60,000 nucleotides of DNA from Tubiluchus corallicola (GCA_030141605.1 JAQGDQ010000092.1:203501-263500); one strand, 5' to 3'; counted from the first letter of the stretch, positions 1 to 16,936 are shown. Made by a program: numbers and translations. Notes: generated from the letters alone by a model not told the origin.

Positions 1-4819
<4,819 letters not shown>

Positions 4820-5150
4820 CTATAGTGGTTACGATAGTTAGTACATAGTAAAATGCCCCCGCGAAATCCCACCTGGGTCGTTTATCCAACAAACCCTTGG
4901 CACTGACGTTACCGTAATGATGTAGTAAAACCCAAACATCTGTCTCATTAACAGTTCCATTATATTGCACCATGAAGTCTCGATAAACTCGAGTCCATTC
5001 TCTTCTTAGTTCATTTTCTGAGTTACTCTCCAGAGCAGAGAAGAGAGCTGCGCCACACAACATATACATGATGAGTACCAAAGCAAGTAGTCCAAACCTC
5101 GCGTTATCTTCTCCCAGGTGAATAACGGAACACCACCCGTCCCGACTCAT
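4820..5150 (-). CDS. THIK-type two-pore-domain K+ channel, first coding exon (partial)
   Basis: The product is a K2P leak potassium channel subunit of the plasma membrane. The exon encodes 110 residues plus one base. The N-terminus MSRDGWCSVIHLGEDNARF ends with the EDNARF motif typical of THIK channels (KCNK12/13). M1 follows at about residues 20-43 (FGLLALVLIMYMLCGAALF, then SALES). The extracellular cap has three N-glycosylation sequons (NGT, NET, NVS) and a family-like RPRWDF.GAFYYV pore-helix segment, and the exon ends TIVTTIG in the first selectivity filter. The donor G|gtaaga splits the filter Gly codon (phase 1); an intron in the first-pore filter is known from TASK and THIK genes. The ATG at 5148-5150 is the first Met after an in-frame TGA upstream, so the start is plausible. 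M2-M4 and the second pore are not in the window. Orthology to KCNK12 versus KCNK13 cannot be decided. Confidence 0.9.
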
Positions 5151-7369
5151 TATACGGAAACGGCTACATCATATTGCCACAATGCTCGATACCTCAGGCA
5201 TAAATTCATCGTTTTACGTAGGATTAATAGCGCTGACATACAGGCCATTATGTTTTGGTGGCGTCATTATAAAAACATAATCATGGCGTTTCACGTATGT
5301 AGAAAATAAGCGTTTAAATATAAACACTATGATTCTGTGTGAATAATGAAACATCTTGCTTTTTATGAAACTTCAAGTTGTATTGTCTAGAAAAAATTCT
5401 TCCTGCATCAGTAAAAAAACGAACCTTTCGGAGAATATCCATAAATCTGGCACTAAGTATTGCTGTGTGTGTCCACTGTGCAAGTAAGATTGAATTATGT
5501 TTTCAGATGACTTTGTTATTCAGTATCACATAAAGCTAAAATTATATACATTATTTTTTAGGCATTTTGTCATTTTTTCTGTCCAAGTATTCCTTATTTA
5601 GACAACAAAAATCTTTTAACGAAAATCACAAGTAATTAATTTCGATTACAAAAATTAGTAAGAAAATGTTTGAGTGCTTGAACTTCCTATCTTTCCAGCA
5701 GTCTCAAAAGTTATAAAACTAATTTTCCGAGACCTGTTATTCACCTGTTGTTTCTATATCACAGAATCAGAATTTGTAAGAAAACACTACGTCACTTTCA
5801 CTAAGAGAAAAAGTTTTCTCTAAATCTACGATTGTTCACAACAGAGCGATCTTATCATAAATTTAAAACAGTAACACAATGCAGTGACAAGTGTAAAATC
5901 TATACACAAAAATATTGCCAATTATTCTTATTCACTGATGACTGACGAGACGCCAGACTAGCTTCACAATTATTATTACTATGCACGCTGTCACAAATAG
6001 CCAACCAAAAGGCGCATGTAATAACGAGGTGCTTTCTTTGCTATCTTTAATTATAATCTTACCATTAAGATTATAATAATTAATTAAACGAGGTACTACT
6101 AAATTAATCACAGAAAACCAACCGGCGTGCTGTTCCGCACAACTAAGAGCATCACCGCTGGTATTGCCTGTAATTAATTCCGATTTCATAAAACAAGAAA
6201 TGATCAGTATTCAGATCGACGGAACACCAATAACATGAGTGAATATGATATTAAATTTTATTGTAGATTTACATGTTATTCAGTTGGACCAGTAGACGGC
6301 ACTACTTTAGCAAGAACATTTTCATTCTCAACCTTTTGTGATGTACAATGTACAATGCGCATGTGTCACCAGTCGAAACAAAGCAACCAGTACATCATGT
6401 GTCACATTATGACTGGCATCTGCGGCTTCAGCTACGACGCTAAGCATGCATGGTCTACTCATTGGTTGCCATAGAAACTGTGTACTCACACTAACTAAAT
6501 CGGGACTCAGATTACCTGGTTTGTTTGATTTATTTTGATGAAGATAAACTAGTTGTTAGCATCGAGGAAACGTTCAAAGCAACTGAAATTCTTTTTGTCT
6601 GAAGATTAGTTGCAATGTAACTAAATTATTAGAGCACGTTAGATGTCTAATCTTGGATTCGGAATTTCATTTGGCATTTTAGATGTAATCCAGAAAAAAG
6701 CAAGAAAGCAAATTTTCAAGTCTGTGTACGGGAAAAGCATTTCGCCAACGGAAACGTCCTTAGCAAGTTAGATGTACTGACTATGCCGTACATAATTATT
6801 GCCCTAGTAACTATTAAAGCGGCTCTATAGATTTCAAATCAACCAATTAATGTGGTCGGGTTGCACGTAGTCACTAGTCACTACTCCCTGGTATGGTAAA
6901 TGTTACAGTGTGAAAAAGAAACGGAACATGGTCCAGCTACAACAACCTGCATTTTGCACCGGGCTCGTTATAGGACAATTGCAGATAAACATAGATGAAC
7001 ATTTTTTGTTTTACTTTTGCTTGTACATAATTTAGCAATCACAAAAAGCAAACATGAATGAGCAAATGTTTACTTTGTTTTACTTTTGTTTGTACAAAGT
7101 TCACTATGCTAACGTTAGATTATTAACATTACTCAATGCACGCTAAGATAAAAACTAAATTCCGTGCATTATTGAAATTTTCGTTGTTTTATGCAATTTT
7201 CTCTTCTTTACCCATAGATTACTAATAAAAGTTCGTGTGTTTTCTTCACAATTGTGTACAAAATGCATTATTGAGATCAAGGCCTTATAATTTTCAGGAA
7301 ATTGTAGAAATACGATTGTCGTACCGTCTGCCACAACAACAATACCCGCTGGTAGAGTGATCTGACTCG
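5151..7369. other. 5' flank of the channel gene, no exon recognised
   Basis: AT-rich sequence upstream of the channel start codon. It should contain the promoter and 5' UTR, but no convincing TATA box or CpG cluster is visible. A minus-strand frame at 5932-6189 ends in a hydrophobic stretch (WLFVTACIVIIIVKLVW), but lacks homology or splice support and is not called as a gene. Confidence 0.4.
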
Positions 7370-7800
7370 AATTATTTGTCGAAGAACTCTTTGAACTGAA
7401 GATGGTGGATTAGAAAATGTGTCAGTGCCCCCTATCTTAAATCCAAAATGGTGTATCAAAAATCCGACCCAGTGAATCAAAACCGAATTCTAGTATATTT
7501 CCACAAAGCTTTGTGACGTGCCTTAGGTTTTGGCAAACCTTATGGCAAAATGACAAACATAATTGACGCACAAATTAAAAATGGCAGATCAAAAATTTGA
7601 TTTCATCAGTCGATGCGGAATTCATCCTGTAGTGCATTGCTATAAGAAAGTATCGTGACGAACTCATCAAGCCTTATCTTTTTTCAACAATGATGTTATT
7701 GCGGCCATCTTGAATTCAAGATGACACATCAAAAACTCCAACTTATTGGTTAATGTGAAATTCATTCTAGTATATTCTTATAAAGTTTAATAACAATCCG
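7370..7800 (-). repeat. Dispersed repeat of about 140 bp, roughly three tandem units
   Basis: Three diverged units recur at about 138-bp spacing. Each has a phrase like CCAAAATGG / AAAATGGCAGATCAAAAAT / CTTGAATTCAAGATG, followed by a segment resembling GATGCGGAATTCATCCTGTA. The reverse complement matches the array at about 52925-53305, so this copy lies in the opposite orientation. No coding capacity is seen. It looks like a satellite-type or transposon-internal repeat. Confidence 0.65.
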
Positions 7801-7922
7801 TTGGAAGTTGGCGGAGAATTAGGCCCAGCGCAGATATGCAATTTTCAGTTGCACAACTAAAAGTTACAAAATCTGTAAATAACTGAAGCCAGTGAGAGCA
7901 CTCAGACATATGCAATTAAAAA

Positions 7923-7970
7923 TTGCGCAACTAAAAGTTGTAATCTCAGCTCAAACTTTTAGTTGCGCAA
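7923..7970. repeat. Perfect 17-bp inverted repeat (hairpin) with 14-bp loop
   Basis: TTGCGCAACTAAAAGTT at 7923-7939 is the exact reverse complement of 7954-7970. A diverged third copy (TTGCACAACTAAAAGTTAC) lies near 7850. It may be the centre of a degenerate foldback element spanning about 7800-8035. Confidence 0.8.
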
Positions 7971-8478
7971 CTGTTTTGTAATGTACTGTTTCCAATGAGA
8001 GCGCGCACACATGCAATTTCAAAATTGCAGGATAGATTGGCATTTAGTTAACCACACTCGATCACGTATAGTCAGGTGTAAAAACGGCCACGACGTTACG
8101 CTAGCGGAATCGGATCTGAATATATTCAGTATTGTTATTTTGTGCCATCCAGCAGTTGTATGATAAATGTTATAAATAATTTTGTTATTATATTACTATT
8201 TGAAAGCTGTTATTCCAAATCTTAGCAAATGACAAAATCACGACTTTTTGATAGTTTGACACACAAGGCGATATTCCGCATGCAGCAACAGGCATGATTA
8301 CCATACTGTTGGTTGTGACAGAGCCAAAAAACGTAACTCATGACTAATGGTAAAAAATAGGCACGTTCAGATGTACTCTCCTATATGTATATCATCGCTC
8401 GAAGTGAAATAACTTCACGCCAGGACCAGTTATTCCCCACCTTCAATTATTTCCCCCACTTCACTTAAAATGTTTTTG

Positions 8479-9164
8479 TTAAAGCACAAGAAAACCCTCC
8501 ACTTACATAAAGCTTAAAACGTTAGTCATGAAAATTTATACCACTTACATATTGCCTTTCTGCATGCAACTCTTGCGTCGGCAGTAGCGCTCTAGAAAAC
8601 TTGTAAATTTAAGCTCCCCCGATGACCGTTAGGCGCAGCCATTTTAGTCGTAGATCGTTTGATACAAGTTTAGATAACATTGCGTGAAGTTTGAAAAAAT
8701 AATCAGAGCAATCGTAGTAGACATGTTACTAACTGAGGAAAATTTTTAAATTACTGTATCTTAGCAATAAGATTAAAAATACGTTTTTGGCTAGTGAGTG
8801 GCGTACCCTAGAGGGTGAGTCAGCGACATTTCACCGATTGGTAAAAACATTTTAAATTAATATTTCTAGTTACATAAGTCTTTACAGCAGGTAAGCGATA
8901 TGCTAAGTAATATAGATTTGCATGGAAATTTTTTGGGACGTAATTCAACATTTCCTTTTCTACCCCTGATTTACGTTACGTTGCGTAGGTGAGGTCATGT
9001 AATGGCGCCGTCGGAACTGCATTGCAGGAGATTTAAAACGAAAACAAACAAAAATTCCTTTTAACGCAAGTACGATAGATGCATAATATTGCTGTAATGT
9101 AATGTAACTTTTAAGGCGATTTTCCTGAAACTTATTTTTAGGTACCCATTTTCTTGTCTTTTAA
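8479..9164 (+). mobile_element. TTAA-flanked non-autonomous DNA element, copy A
   Basis: A 686-bp element bounded by TTAA at both ends (8479-8482 and 9161-9164). Its short imperfect terminal inverted repeats are TTAAAGCACAAGAAAACC at the left and, on the opposite strand at the right, TTAAAAGACAAGAAAATG. It has no transposase frame. It is closely similar over its length to copy B (24228-24914, inverted) and copy C (50243-50745). TTAA target sites are characteristic of piggyBac-type transposition, but TTAA could also be part of the inverted repeat, so the superfamily is an inference. Confidence 0.75.
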
Positions 9165-11480
9165 GCTTTTAGATTTTTTTGTACATCAACTAGAGTGAAC
9201 GGGGCGATTTTGTTACATCATTAGACTTTCATTTTACTGATGAAATTATCTTGTCTGCTTTGTTTTTCTGTGCCGTTTTATTTACAGGTCTTTTTGACAA
9301 GCTGGTTTTTGCTAGTGTGTAACAAAGTATGCGAAGAATGTCCTAGTAAAGACTCAAGATAGGACACAAAGAAACTTATCAATTTACGCAGCACTACGTA
9401 CTTTACAGATATGATTAGAATTTATAATGTCATTTTTGACAACATATAGCTGGGGCTGTTGTCAAGAAAACCAGAGTAACAAAATTAATCATCTATTATG
9501 TCACCACCAAAACTTGAACGTAACCTGAAAAATAAAATTAGCGAGAACTTAAAAAATATCACAGCAAACTCAACGCAGTAAATAGAATTACATGACTAGA
9601 AATATGAATTATTTGAAAATTTAGCAAGCAGCACCAGTTATATTTAAGATTAAAATCTATATTTGTTCAGAGAATGATAACATGGCATGATTAACAAGAA
9701 TAATGCTCATGCGTAAAAGTAATCATTCATTTATTATTAATAAAGAAAAAATATCAGTCAAGCATCAAATGTAATCACAATATAGACGACGAGCCATGAA
9801 TATGAGATATAGAGTAATAATATCAGGTAATAATATTTTAAAACACCAAGCAAATGGTCTATATTATTTGATCTAAGAGGCGTAAATGACAGAGATTAAA
9901 ATATATTTTGTCAATTTAAGTAAGTTGGGTTTGCCACTGCCAAACAAACAGTGCTTATTAGGTGTTATGTTAGGTAGGACAGAATGATGTGAAAAAATGT
10001 ACTGTACGATAAAAATGCTTCATTTAAATAAAACCACAACTGCATTCAAAATTACGAAATACAATCATTTATAATATGCAGCAACTCGTGAAATAATTAA
10101 GGATGGAATTTCGCGATTACTGAACATTAGAATTTAGAACATCAGAACCTTAGAACGTCACGAGTAAATTTAAGGTATTACTTCCATTAGATAACCGCAT
10201 ATGAGAAACTATCTTGGTCATATGCTTTCTAAAGATTTTTCTGATTATTTAAACGCAAGTAACCAGGATCTAATCACTAGATCCAATACTATGCGATATA
10301 AGCAGGTTATTTGGCCTCTGAGCGTCTCCCCCAGATCATTGATTTGATGATTTTTTATGTAAACATTTGTTTTTCAACTATTGTTTCTGTGTAATGTGAA
10401 ATAAATTAAATTAACTAAAATTTATTTTTGGTTCATAAAATGTGTGAAAATTACGTGGGGAAGTTTGCAATTTCTTGTAGACAGTAATTCGCAGAGCAGT
10501 TCATGCTTGCGAATTTGCTGCCAGAGAGAAAACTCTCGTTAGAAAGCTCGCTAGTCTGAACTCGCCTTAGGAGAACAATTCTTGCATTAAATATTCAGCG
10601 ACACAGATAGCATTCAAGAGTTGGTAGGGGGCGTGGTTGAGCTTGCTAGTGTTGAACGGCATGGAAAATGGAAAGTGGACTTCCCAGGTATGGAAAGTGG
10701 ACCACCTGCATGGTCAAGTATAGTGTCAGAGAAGCTGATGTGGCATCTATTGCCAATAAGACAATTAACTCACCTGCTTATTCGAATTACTGGCGTCAGT
10801 TTTCATTTTTGCGGTGGTGTTCAATCCAACTTTCCAAGCGATGGGGAGTAATATCGTAAAGGAAACAGTTCTTGAACGTACATTTGGCTGTAAACTCCAA
10901 TTAGTCCACGAAATGTACTACATCTTGTCTGCCATTAGGATGTATGCCTATTAACTGTAGTCAGAGCTAAAAACTCCCATTTGTCCACAGGTTACATTGT
11001 AGCAAATTGCATTGTCTGCTGGTAAAGCGACCTGAAAAAACGTCTTTACTTCACAGCGAAACATGTATTATGTATGTTGAAGATTAGGTGTGTCTTTCTC
11101 ATCCCGCAGTATTTACCGTATCTATTCATAACGCTAGATAAGCTTTTCTCTATATATAACCTATTTACAGAAACTCGAACAGACAAAACACAAACCGAGT
11201 TATATTGCGACTTGATAACCTAGACGCAAGTGGTGCATTAGAACCCGTTGGTAATACTACCCACCACTCAACAATATCGATAATGCGTGCACTCTACACG
11301 TAGTGTGAATGTATTATTGTCGGCCAGAGAACGAATGACTACTGAGAGAGTAGTCATAATCGGGTCAAAGCTCAGTAACACAAGGTCTAGTCTGTAAATG
11401 GATGGGTGTTGAAAATCATGCATTTGGGTGCTTTCGTGTGTCATATTATCTCATGCTATTCTTCTCTTTGAGTTTCTGGA
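9165..11480. other. Unannotated AT-rich intergenic sequence
   Basis: No gene, RNA gene or strong repeat was recognised. A short direct repeat of ATGGAAAGTGGAC occurs at about 10670-10705. Short frames near 10621-10859 look like chance openings. Confidence 0.4.
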
Positions 11481-11498
11481 ACCTAAACAGTAAACAAG

Positions 11499-12620
11499 TT
11501 GAAATTATCAGGACAGCTTAAGCGGTTCAATTTCTTGTGTTACAAGATTACACTCTTATGCAAAATTGCCAATGAGACAGTGATTAATTTGTCAAACAGG
11601 TTTAGAGCTAACAAGCTTTCGTTAACTGTCGACAAATCAAATTTCATAAATTTTACAGCAAAAAATAAAAATTATGTTAAAAATGATGTAAACATTGCAC
11701 TGAATGGACATTTTATAGTACAAGTTGTTAAAACAAAGTTTCTCGGAATAATAGTAGACGAATCACTATCGTGGAAGCAACACATAGATTATATTTGTTC
11801 TAAACAAGGCTGTAAGAATTAAGAAGAATTTAAGTAAAATTCTGAAAAGAGTCAGTTTAGCAAAGTTGCATTATACATTTGCCTACCCATATTTTGAATA
11901 TTGCAATACCGTGTGGGCTATGTATATGCTTCTACTTTCGACAGGTTAAACAAATTACAAGGAAAGTTAACTAGAATTATTATTCGGATTACAGAGCTCA
12001 TACAAATATTTTATTTAAGCAGCTTAATATTTTAAAAGTTAATGATATTATATGTACGAAAGTTATCTGCTTTATTCACAAACAATTTAATGATATGCTT
12101 CCTAATATTCTTAGTAATTTATTTATAAGAAACAATACACTTTATGTATATATTCAATGATTACTAGGCAGTTCAACGATTACCATAATACCAAAAGTAA
12201 GAACTGAACTTATAAAACATTTTATTGGTTATCAGGGTCCTGTTTCATGGAATAACGTTTTCAAAGAAACGCGGTCGTGCTTTAAAAAGAAAATGAATAT
12301 TATAGTTTAATATTTTTATACTGCTAATTGACTTTTATTGAACACTTTTTTTACTTTCAATATTGGAACGTTTTTTTTTATTTATTTTAGTGAATTTAGC
12401 TTTATAAGTCTTTTAACTCCATACCCTGCCATAGTTTTTATTATGCAAATGATGTAAAGTATTTTATTGATTAGAACTGTATTTTTATGTAAATTTTTTA
12501 TTACGTATTAACACATAATTTCCACTTTTATTTTTATTTATATTTACTGATGTAAATTCGGAATTGTATGTATGCATGTTTTTTTGGTAATAAACTTAAA
12601 ATTAAACTTAATAAACTATA
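11499..12620 (+). pseudogene. 5'-truncated, degenerate non-LTR retrotransposon (reverse transcriptase C-terminal part)
   Basis: The first frame (11499-11822) has the classic LINE segment after the RT catalytic core: FRANKLSLTVDKSNFINF, then a KTKFLGIIVDESLSWKQHID block. After a frameshift near 11815, coding similarity continues with YPYFEYCNTVWA, then after another shift FDRLNKLQGKLTRIIIR, FKQLNILKVND, NDMLPNILSNLF and finally YQGPVSWNN near 12230-12260. The catalytic domain and endonuclease are missing, so the copy is truncated at the 5' end and dead. The AT-rich tail to about 12620 with AATAAACTT repeats is probably its 3' end. The clade is not settled. Confidence 0.85.
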
Positions 12621-13580
12621 TTCCGATCCCTCCGCAACAATCACGTTAAACACGTATGCGTTAAATGCTAGAACCCAACTTGCAGCACGCCGAGCTGCAT
12701 GAAACACCATTTCGCCAGCCAAAACTGCTTATTTTACGGGTGACCAAATGACAATGGACCACTACTTATTCAACCAAAGAACTTTTAATTGCTTGCGACA
12801 AGTACGATTGTAGATTTGAGATGATTTATTGAACATTAATTAATGCGTAAATTACGAGGTTAGTAATGCCAAAGACAAACTGAAGTAGGACTACGGGACA
12901 TCAAATATACTAGCACGTTTGAACTGTAGTGACAAATCTATTAATCTACATTAACAACATGTTGTGTAACATTTCCGCCACGATAGTCACACTTAATTAT
13001 AGACCATGAGACCGTATTTATGTTGTAAATATTACACTTACATTTATTACCGTGTTGTGTACAACAATGGTACATTACCGTGTGGCAACAAATTTAGAAA
13101 CAGTAGGTTATTAAGATCACATTAAGTTCCAAAGATAATTTTCTGTTTTAAACCTCACGTAGGTTAGGATGAAAACGAAATTACTGGTAAGTATTGTTAA
13201 CAATACTATTGTAAGTACCGATAATAATTTTATAGTCGTTTTTTTAACTGCATGATTTACTTACTAATCAAAGCATATCTAACAGGTTAGCTCCTTTACC
13301 ATTTAGACAATGTTAAAGTAATATAACAACGCCTGTTAGTATACTAATAAAAGCATATTTAACAGGCTATATCCTTTTATTATTTAGATACCATTAAAGA
13401 AACTTAATGACACCTAATACTGTTCACATACTATATTAACATAACGCTTATTATAAGAACTAAAAGTCTCTCGAATGAAGAAAGGCAAGTTGCTTCTACA
13501 GTTTCCACATAACGGACTAACAAGCACTCGAATCCGTATGCATGGCAGCTTGGCGACTTCATTACTTCTGGAATCGCACC
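12621..13580. other. Unannotated AT-rich intergenic sequence
   Basis: No gene or RNA was recognised. Two similar segments (AAAGCATATCTAACAGGTTA near 13271 and a diverged copy near 13351) are about 80 bp apart and suggest an old local duplication. Confidence 0.4.
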
Positions 13581-13589
13581 ACATGTTTT

Positions 13590-13670
13590 TGTGTTTATCA
13601 CGGGCTCAATTTGTATATCGTACTCGCTTCCATGCGGGAGGTTATAGGTTCGTCTCCGCAGTTGTGTAAT
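13590..13670 (+). mobile_element. Degenerate tRNA-derived SINE head (tentative)
   Basis: The segment contains TACTCGCTTCCATGCGGGAG followed by a Pol III B-box-like GGTTCGTCTCC, the arrangement of the anticodon and T arms of tRNA-derived SINEs. The A box (expected near 13595) is poor, so this is not a functional tRNA. The 3' limit is not defined. Confidence 0.45.
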
Positions 13671-13980
13671 ACCAAAAATTTTTGAAATGCCAGATACTCT
13701 TTCTTTGTTAAACATTCGGAGTATCAGAGTAATAGCCCACGTGATCTTTTTGTTAGCAACCCCGAGGAATGGTTGTGCTGGTCCATGTTTCACCTAGGTT
13801 TTTTGCAAGGGGTTTGGACAACGCTTTTATGCCGTAGAAGATTTGGCTCCTTTTTCATCAAATTTTAATAGCACATGTTTTTTTAATTAAGTTTAATTTA
13901 AATTTGTAAATTTGTGCACATGTGTATTTCTGTATGGTGCATTTACCGACATCGGGTCCGGAATAAAAAAATAAAACAAT

Positions 13981-14082
13981 ATGTATACACACGTACGCAC
14001 ACACACATATATACGCACATATATATATATATGTATATATGTATGTGTGCGTGTATATGTACATATATCATATGTGCATATA
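13981..14082. repeat. Alternating purine-pyrimidine microsatellite (CA/TA/TG)
   Basis: Compound ACAC/TATA/TGTG dinucleotide-like repeat. Both strands are open here only because of the repeat. Confidence 0.9.
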
Positions 14083-14099
14083 GAGGTCCGAGAGGGAAA

Positions 14100-15398
14100 A
14101 ATTAAATATGTAAGTAACTGCTCTGCTAGAGTTTCTCAATGCAAAAATTTGACTTCGAGAAAATCGGGAGTGTTTGGAAACCAATTGTGAAAGGTCATGA
14201 GGATATGTTTCACAAAAGTAGCGATAAAAAAGGTCTAATATACGAACAGACCTTCGACAAGCAAGTGACTGCATGGTTCACCTCATATGAGACCCAACCA
14301 GACTGACAGTACGATTTTTGCGAATACAGCCAAAGATGTTGCCTGCATGCAAAGTGCCACTCAGTGTCTATTCAGGAGTTAGATACCTTCCAGTGTATAT
14401 CAGCAGTACTACATAGCCTTGGGGTATTTCTGTATATCGTTTAATTATAAATAGCTTTCATTTTCGGATACAGTTTATGAATTTTAATTAAAGTATTTAC
14501 ATTATCTGCTATAATGCGAAAGTTAAAGTATTTGCTTAATAGGTCAATAGTATAAAAAGGTCGCATTCTCAGTAAAGTAAAAACTACACGATCGTCAGCG
14601 TTGCTTTTCTTTTTAAGATGGTACTTTTTCAGATTTCGGATAAGAAATATCTTCTTTACTATGCAGTGATAATACTTTGAGATAAATGCAACCAGATAAT
14701 TATATAGATACATACACACAATTATATATAACACGTAGGTTTAAGAACAGTTTTCATTAACTCTGTGAGAATTAATGGCGTCTACTGCAAGTATACCATG
14801 CATGTGATAGTGACACCTAATATTTTATGATTATTAATGGAAATTTATAGTCCTTCACATTGAACACTAACAAAAGTGACATATGAATATATTTTAGCTT
14901 TTAAATTTCTTTAAAATACACTAAGTAAATAAGTGAATAAGTGAGTGAGTGAGTGAGTGAGTGAGTAATTAAGTAGTAATTAAGTAAAAGTAAGTAAGTA
15001 AGCAAGGAAGCAAGGAAGCAACTAAGTAACTAAAAGTTTTTCAGTGCAAGCATTAGGCCTAGCTATACAACAGAGGTAGTATACAATGTAGTACAGAAAA
15101 AAATGTTACATAAACAATAGTTACAAAATACAAAGTCTTCTTACATAATGAACCTACTTTTGAAACTGTTACTTTTCGGTTTCAATAATTATATATATTT
15201 TAATTACTTTTTTATTGCTTAATAAATGTTAATCACGTACTTGATTTTAATAGTTATCTTTCGTTTGATGCTTGTCTAGTAAGTGACAATCGTAAACAAT
15301 TATGTAATCGATAAAAGGCTAAACTGGTTTCTTCTTCAGTACGTTTATTTGCATAAATTTTATGTTCATCAGGTTAAAAAGTTTTTTGTTATTTGTAG
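14100..15398. other. Region upstream of the small plus-strand gene
   Basis: Expected to contain or precede the first exon of the gene whose exons start at 15399. I found no ATG-bearing exon ending in a phase-0 donor. A tetranucleotide repeat lies at 14931-15026. Otherwise the sequence is AT-rich and without recognised features. Confidence 0.35.
14931..15026. repeat. (GTGA)n/(GTAA)n/(GGAAGCAA)n compound repeat
   Basis: AAGTGAAT-type units become pure GTGA, then TAAG-type units, then GGAAGCAA units: a decayed tetranucleotide array. Confidence 0.9.
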
Positions 15399-15453
15399 CT
15401 GATCCTCATTATTTGCTTCGTGACGTGCGTATCAGGTTTTGGTGACAATCCAG
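15399..15453 (+). CDS. Small secreted-protein gene, exon with signal-peptide core
   Basis: The acceptor is preceded by a T-rich tract (ttttttgttatttgtag) and the donor is CCAG|gtaatt. The 55 nt enter in phase 0 and leave in phase 1. The translation LILIICFVTCVSGFGDNP fits a signal-peptide h-region followed by a small-residue cleavage site. Confidence 0.6.
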
Positions 15454-16621
15454 GTAATTTAAGAAACTCTGTAATTGTTTTGTTTTCTTTTATTTTGAAA
15501 ATTTATTGTGAATTCTAATCGCCAGTTTATTAATAGTGCTTATAAATTAAATTGATAAATTAACTAATTTATAGCGCTTGTTTAGTGACTAGTGGCGCGA
15601 GCGCGAAATTGTGTTTGTGTGGCAATAATTCTTTCGCGTAAGTCATTTTTGAAAAAATAGTAATTCCTGTCAATATTTTAAAGAGTAGATTGTTTTGACC
15701 TACAGTTTAAGATTGGGTTCGTTTTTGCTTTAAGGTCGATTGGCGATAAGGTTGCACAATATATAGTAACTTTAAATGGATTCAAATTCACGTTTTTCTG
15801 GTAATTTTAGAAGTAGACTTCGACATAGAAGATCATTTGACCGACGATGAACTCGCTTTACGGGAGGAACACGAAGAAAGAAGGGAAAATTTGACTGGCA
15901 TTCTTCTGCCATCATTTCTAATTGACGGTTTGTTAGTCCACATTTCCGTTTTTGCTACTCGATGAGCTACGCTGTTCAGAAAGTTAATCACACAAGCATT
16001 CAGTCAGTTAGTCAGTAGGGATATAGTTCAATAGTTAGCTAAACTGTCAACGAGTGTTTCAAAGCTTGTGGTATTTTTGTGATATTTGAACTTAAATATT
16101 AAAAGCTTAAAAGCAACGTTTAACTTGGGGTTTGTCGTTAGTCCTATTTCCTTTTTTCCCAGAAAACTCGGAAACTCCAAAAGTTGGTGAAATCTTCTCG
16201 AATATAAATAAAAGTATACACGTGAGTTAAAAATTAACCGAACTTTCATTAAATCCACGTACTGTACCTGTAACTAAATGCCGCTTTTCTCTATCTTAAC
16301 AAAGATTAGATGAATAGAAATTAAAATTGAAGTCTATTGCACAGTCTGCATTGTATATTAAAACTGCAGTTTTGCTGATATTGTGTAATAATTGCAGGAG
16401 CGCACAATATGCCGGACCTTACGGTTACAGAGGGGCAAATAGAATTTATAATAGAACTGTTCAACTTCTCCTTTGACACTAGTGACCTGCATGATGATCG
16501 TCTACTGGAATTTACCAAATGTGAATACATTGCGGAACATAGAACATATGATTTTGTAGAACGCCAGAAAGGGGTTGCTTTGCGGCAGCAGTTGTTGTTT
16601 TTCGCTTCTAGCCACCACTAA
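15399..16621 (+). CDS. Unrecognised small, probably secreted protein (3 exons, initiating exon missing)
   Basis: Joining 15399-15453, 15811-15927 and 16398-16621 gives 131 codons and a TAA stop without a frame break. Both introns are GT/AG and phase 1, so two independent joins agree in phase. The first visible exon is strongly hydrophobic (LILIICFVTCVSGFGDNP), like the core and cleavage region of a signal peptide. The remainder is acidic and hydrophilic, with DHLTDDELALREEHEERREN, LTVTEGQIEFIIELF and a single Cys, so it is not a disulfide-rich peptide. A poly(A) signal follows at 16654-16659. An in-frame TAG lies immediately before the acceptor at 15398, so the Met must be in an upstream exon. 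I do not recognise the family. A secreted or lumenal location is inferred only from the hydrophobic start. Confidence 0.65.
15811..15927 (+). CDS. Small secreted-protein gene, middle exon
   Basis: 117 nt between acceptor gtaattttag and donor GACG|gtttgt, phase 1 to phase 1. It encodes an acidic, probably helical stretch (EVDFDIEDHLTDDELALREE) and then LTGILLPSFLID. Confidence 0.65.
16398..16621 (+). CDS. Small secreted-protein gene, last exon
   Basis: Acceptor taataattgcag, entering in phase 1 to continue the middle exon. The exon encodes GAHNMPDLTVTEGQIEFIIE and onwards to ASSHH and a TAA stop at 16619-16621. An internal ATG at 16409 could be mistaken for the start, but the frame remains open to the acceptor and matches the upstream exon's phase. 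Confidence 0.7.
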
Positions 16622-16653
16622 AAATAATCTCATTTATTACTTTGTTGAGATGA

Positions 16654-16659
16654 AATAAA
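16654..16659 (+). terminator. Poly(A) signal AATAAA of the small secreted-protein gene
   Basis: AATAAA lies 33 nt after the stop codon. A GT-rich stretch (GGTGGTTGTATGTT) follows within about 30 nt, as expected for a cleavage site. Confidence 0.6.
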
Positions 16660-16664
16660 GATGC

Positions 16665-16882
16665 TATTTTGTTTAATTGCGACACGGTGGTTGTATGTTC
16701 AATTCGCTTTAAATTCGTTTTATTTTGTTTTCCTTTGCTTTTCTCTATACAATCCGTTTCTTACTGTCGTGTCCAGGACCTGTCCTGTGCTGCTCAGCTC
16801 TAATCCATTCTGTTTTGCAATTTGCCGGGTATTTCTGGTCTGCTTGTATCTGCTAACTCTCCTCTTCTGCTCTCCTTTTTCT

Positions 16883-16936
<54 letters not shown>

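Noticed and set aside
5932-6189. 85-codon minus-strand frame ending in a hydrophobic segment, upstream of the channel gene
   Set aside because: No homology, no splice signals and composition like neighbouring AT-rich DNA; a hydrophobic stretch alone is not evidence of a gene.
13431-13793. 120-codon minus-strand frame
   Set aside because: It overlaps the SINE-like fragment on the opposite strand and has no protein motif.
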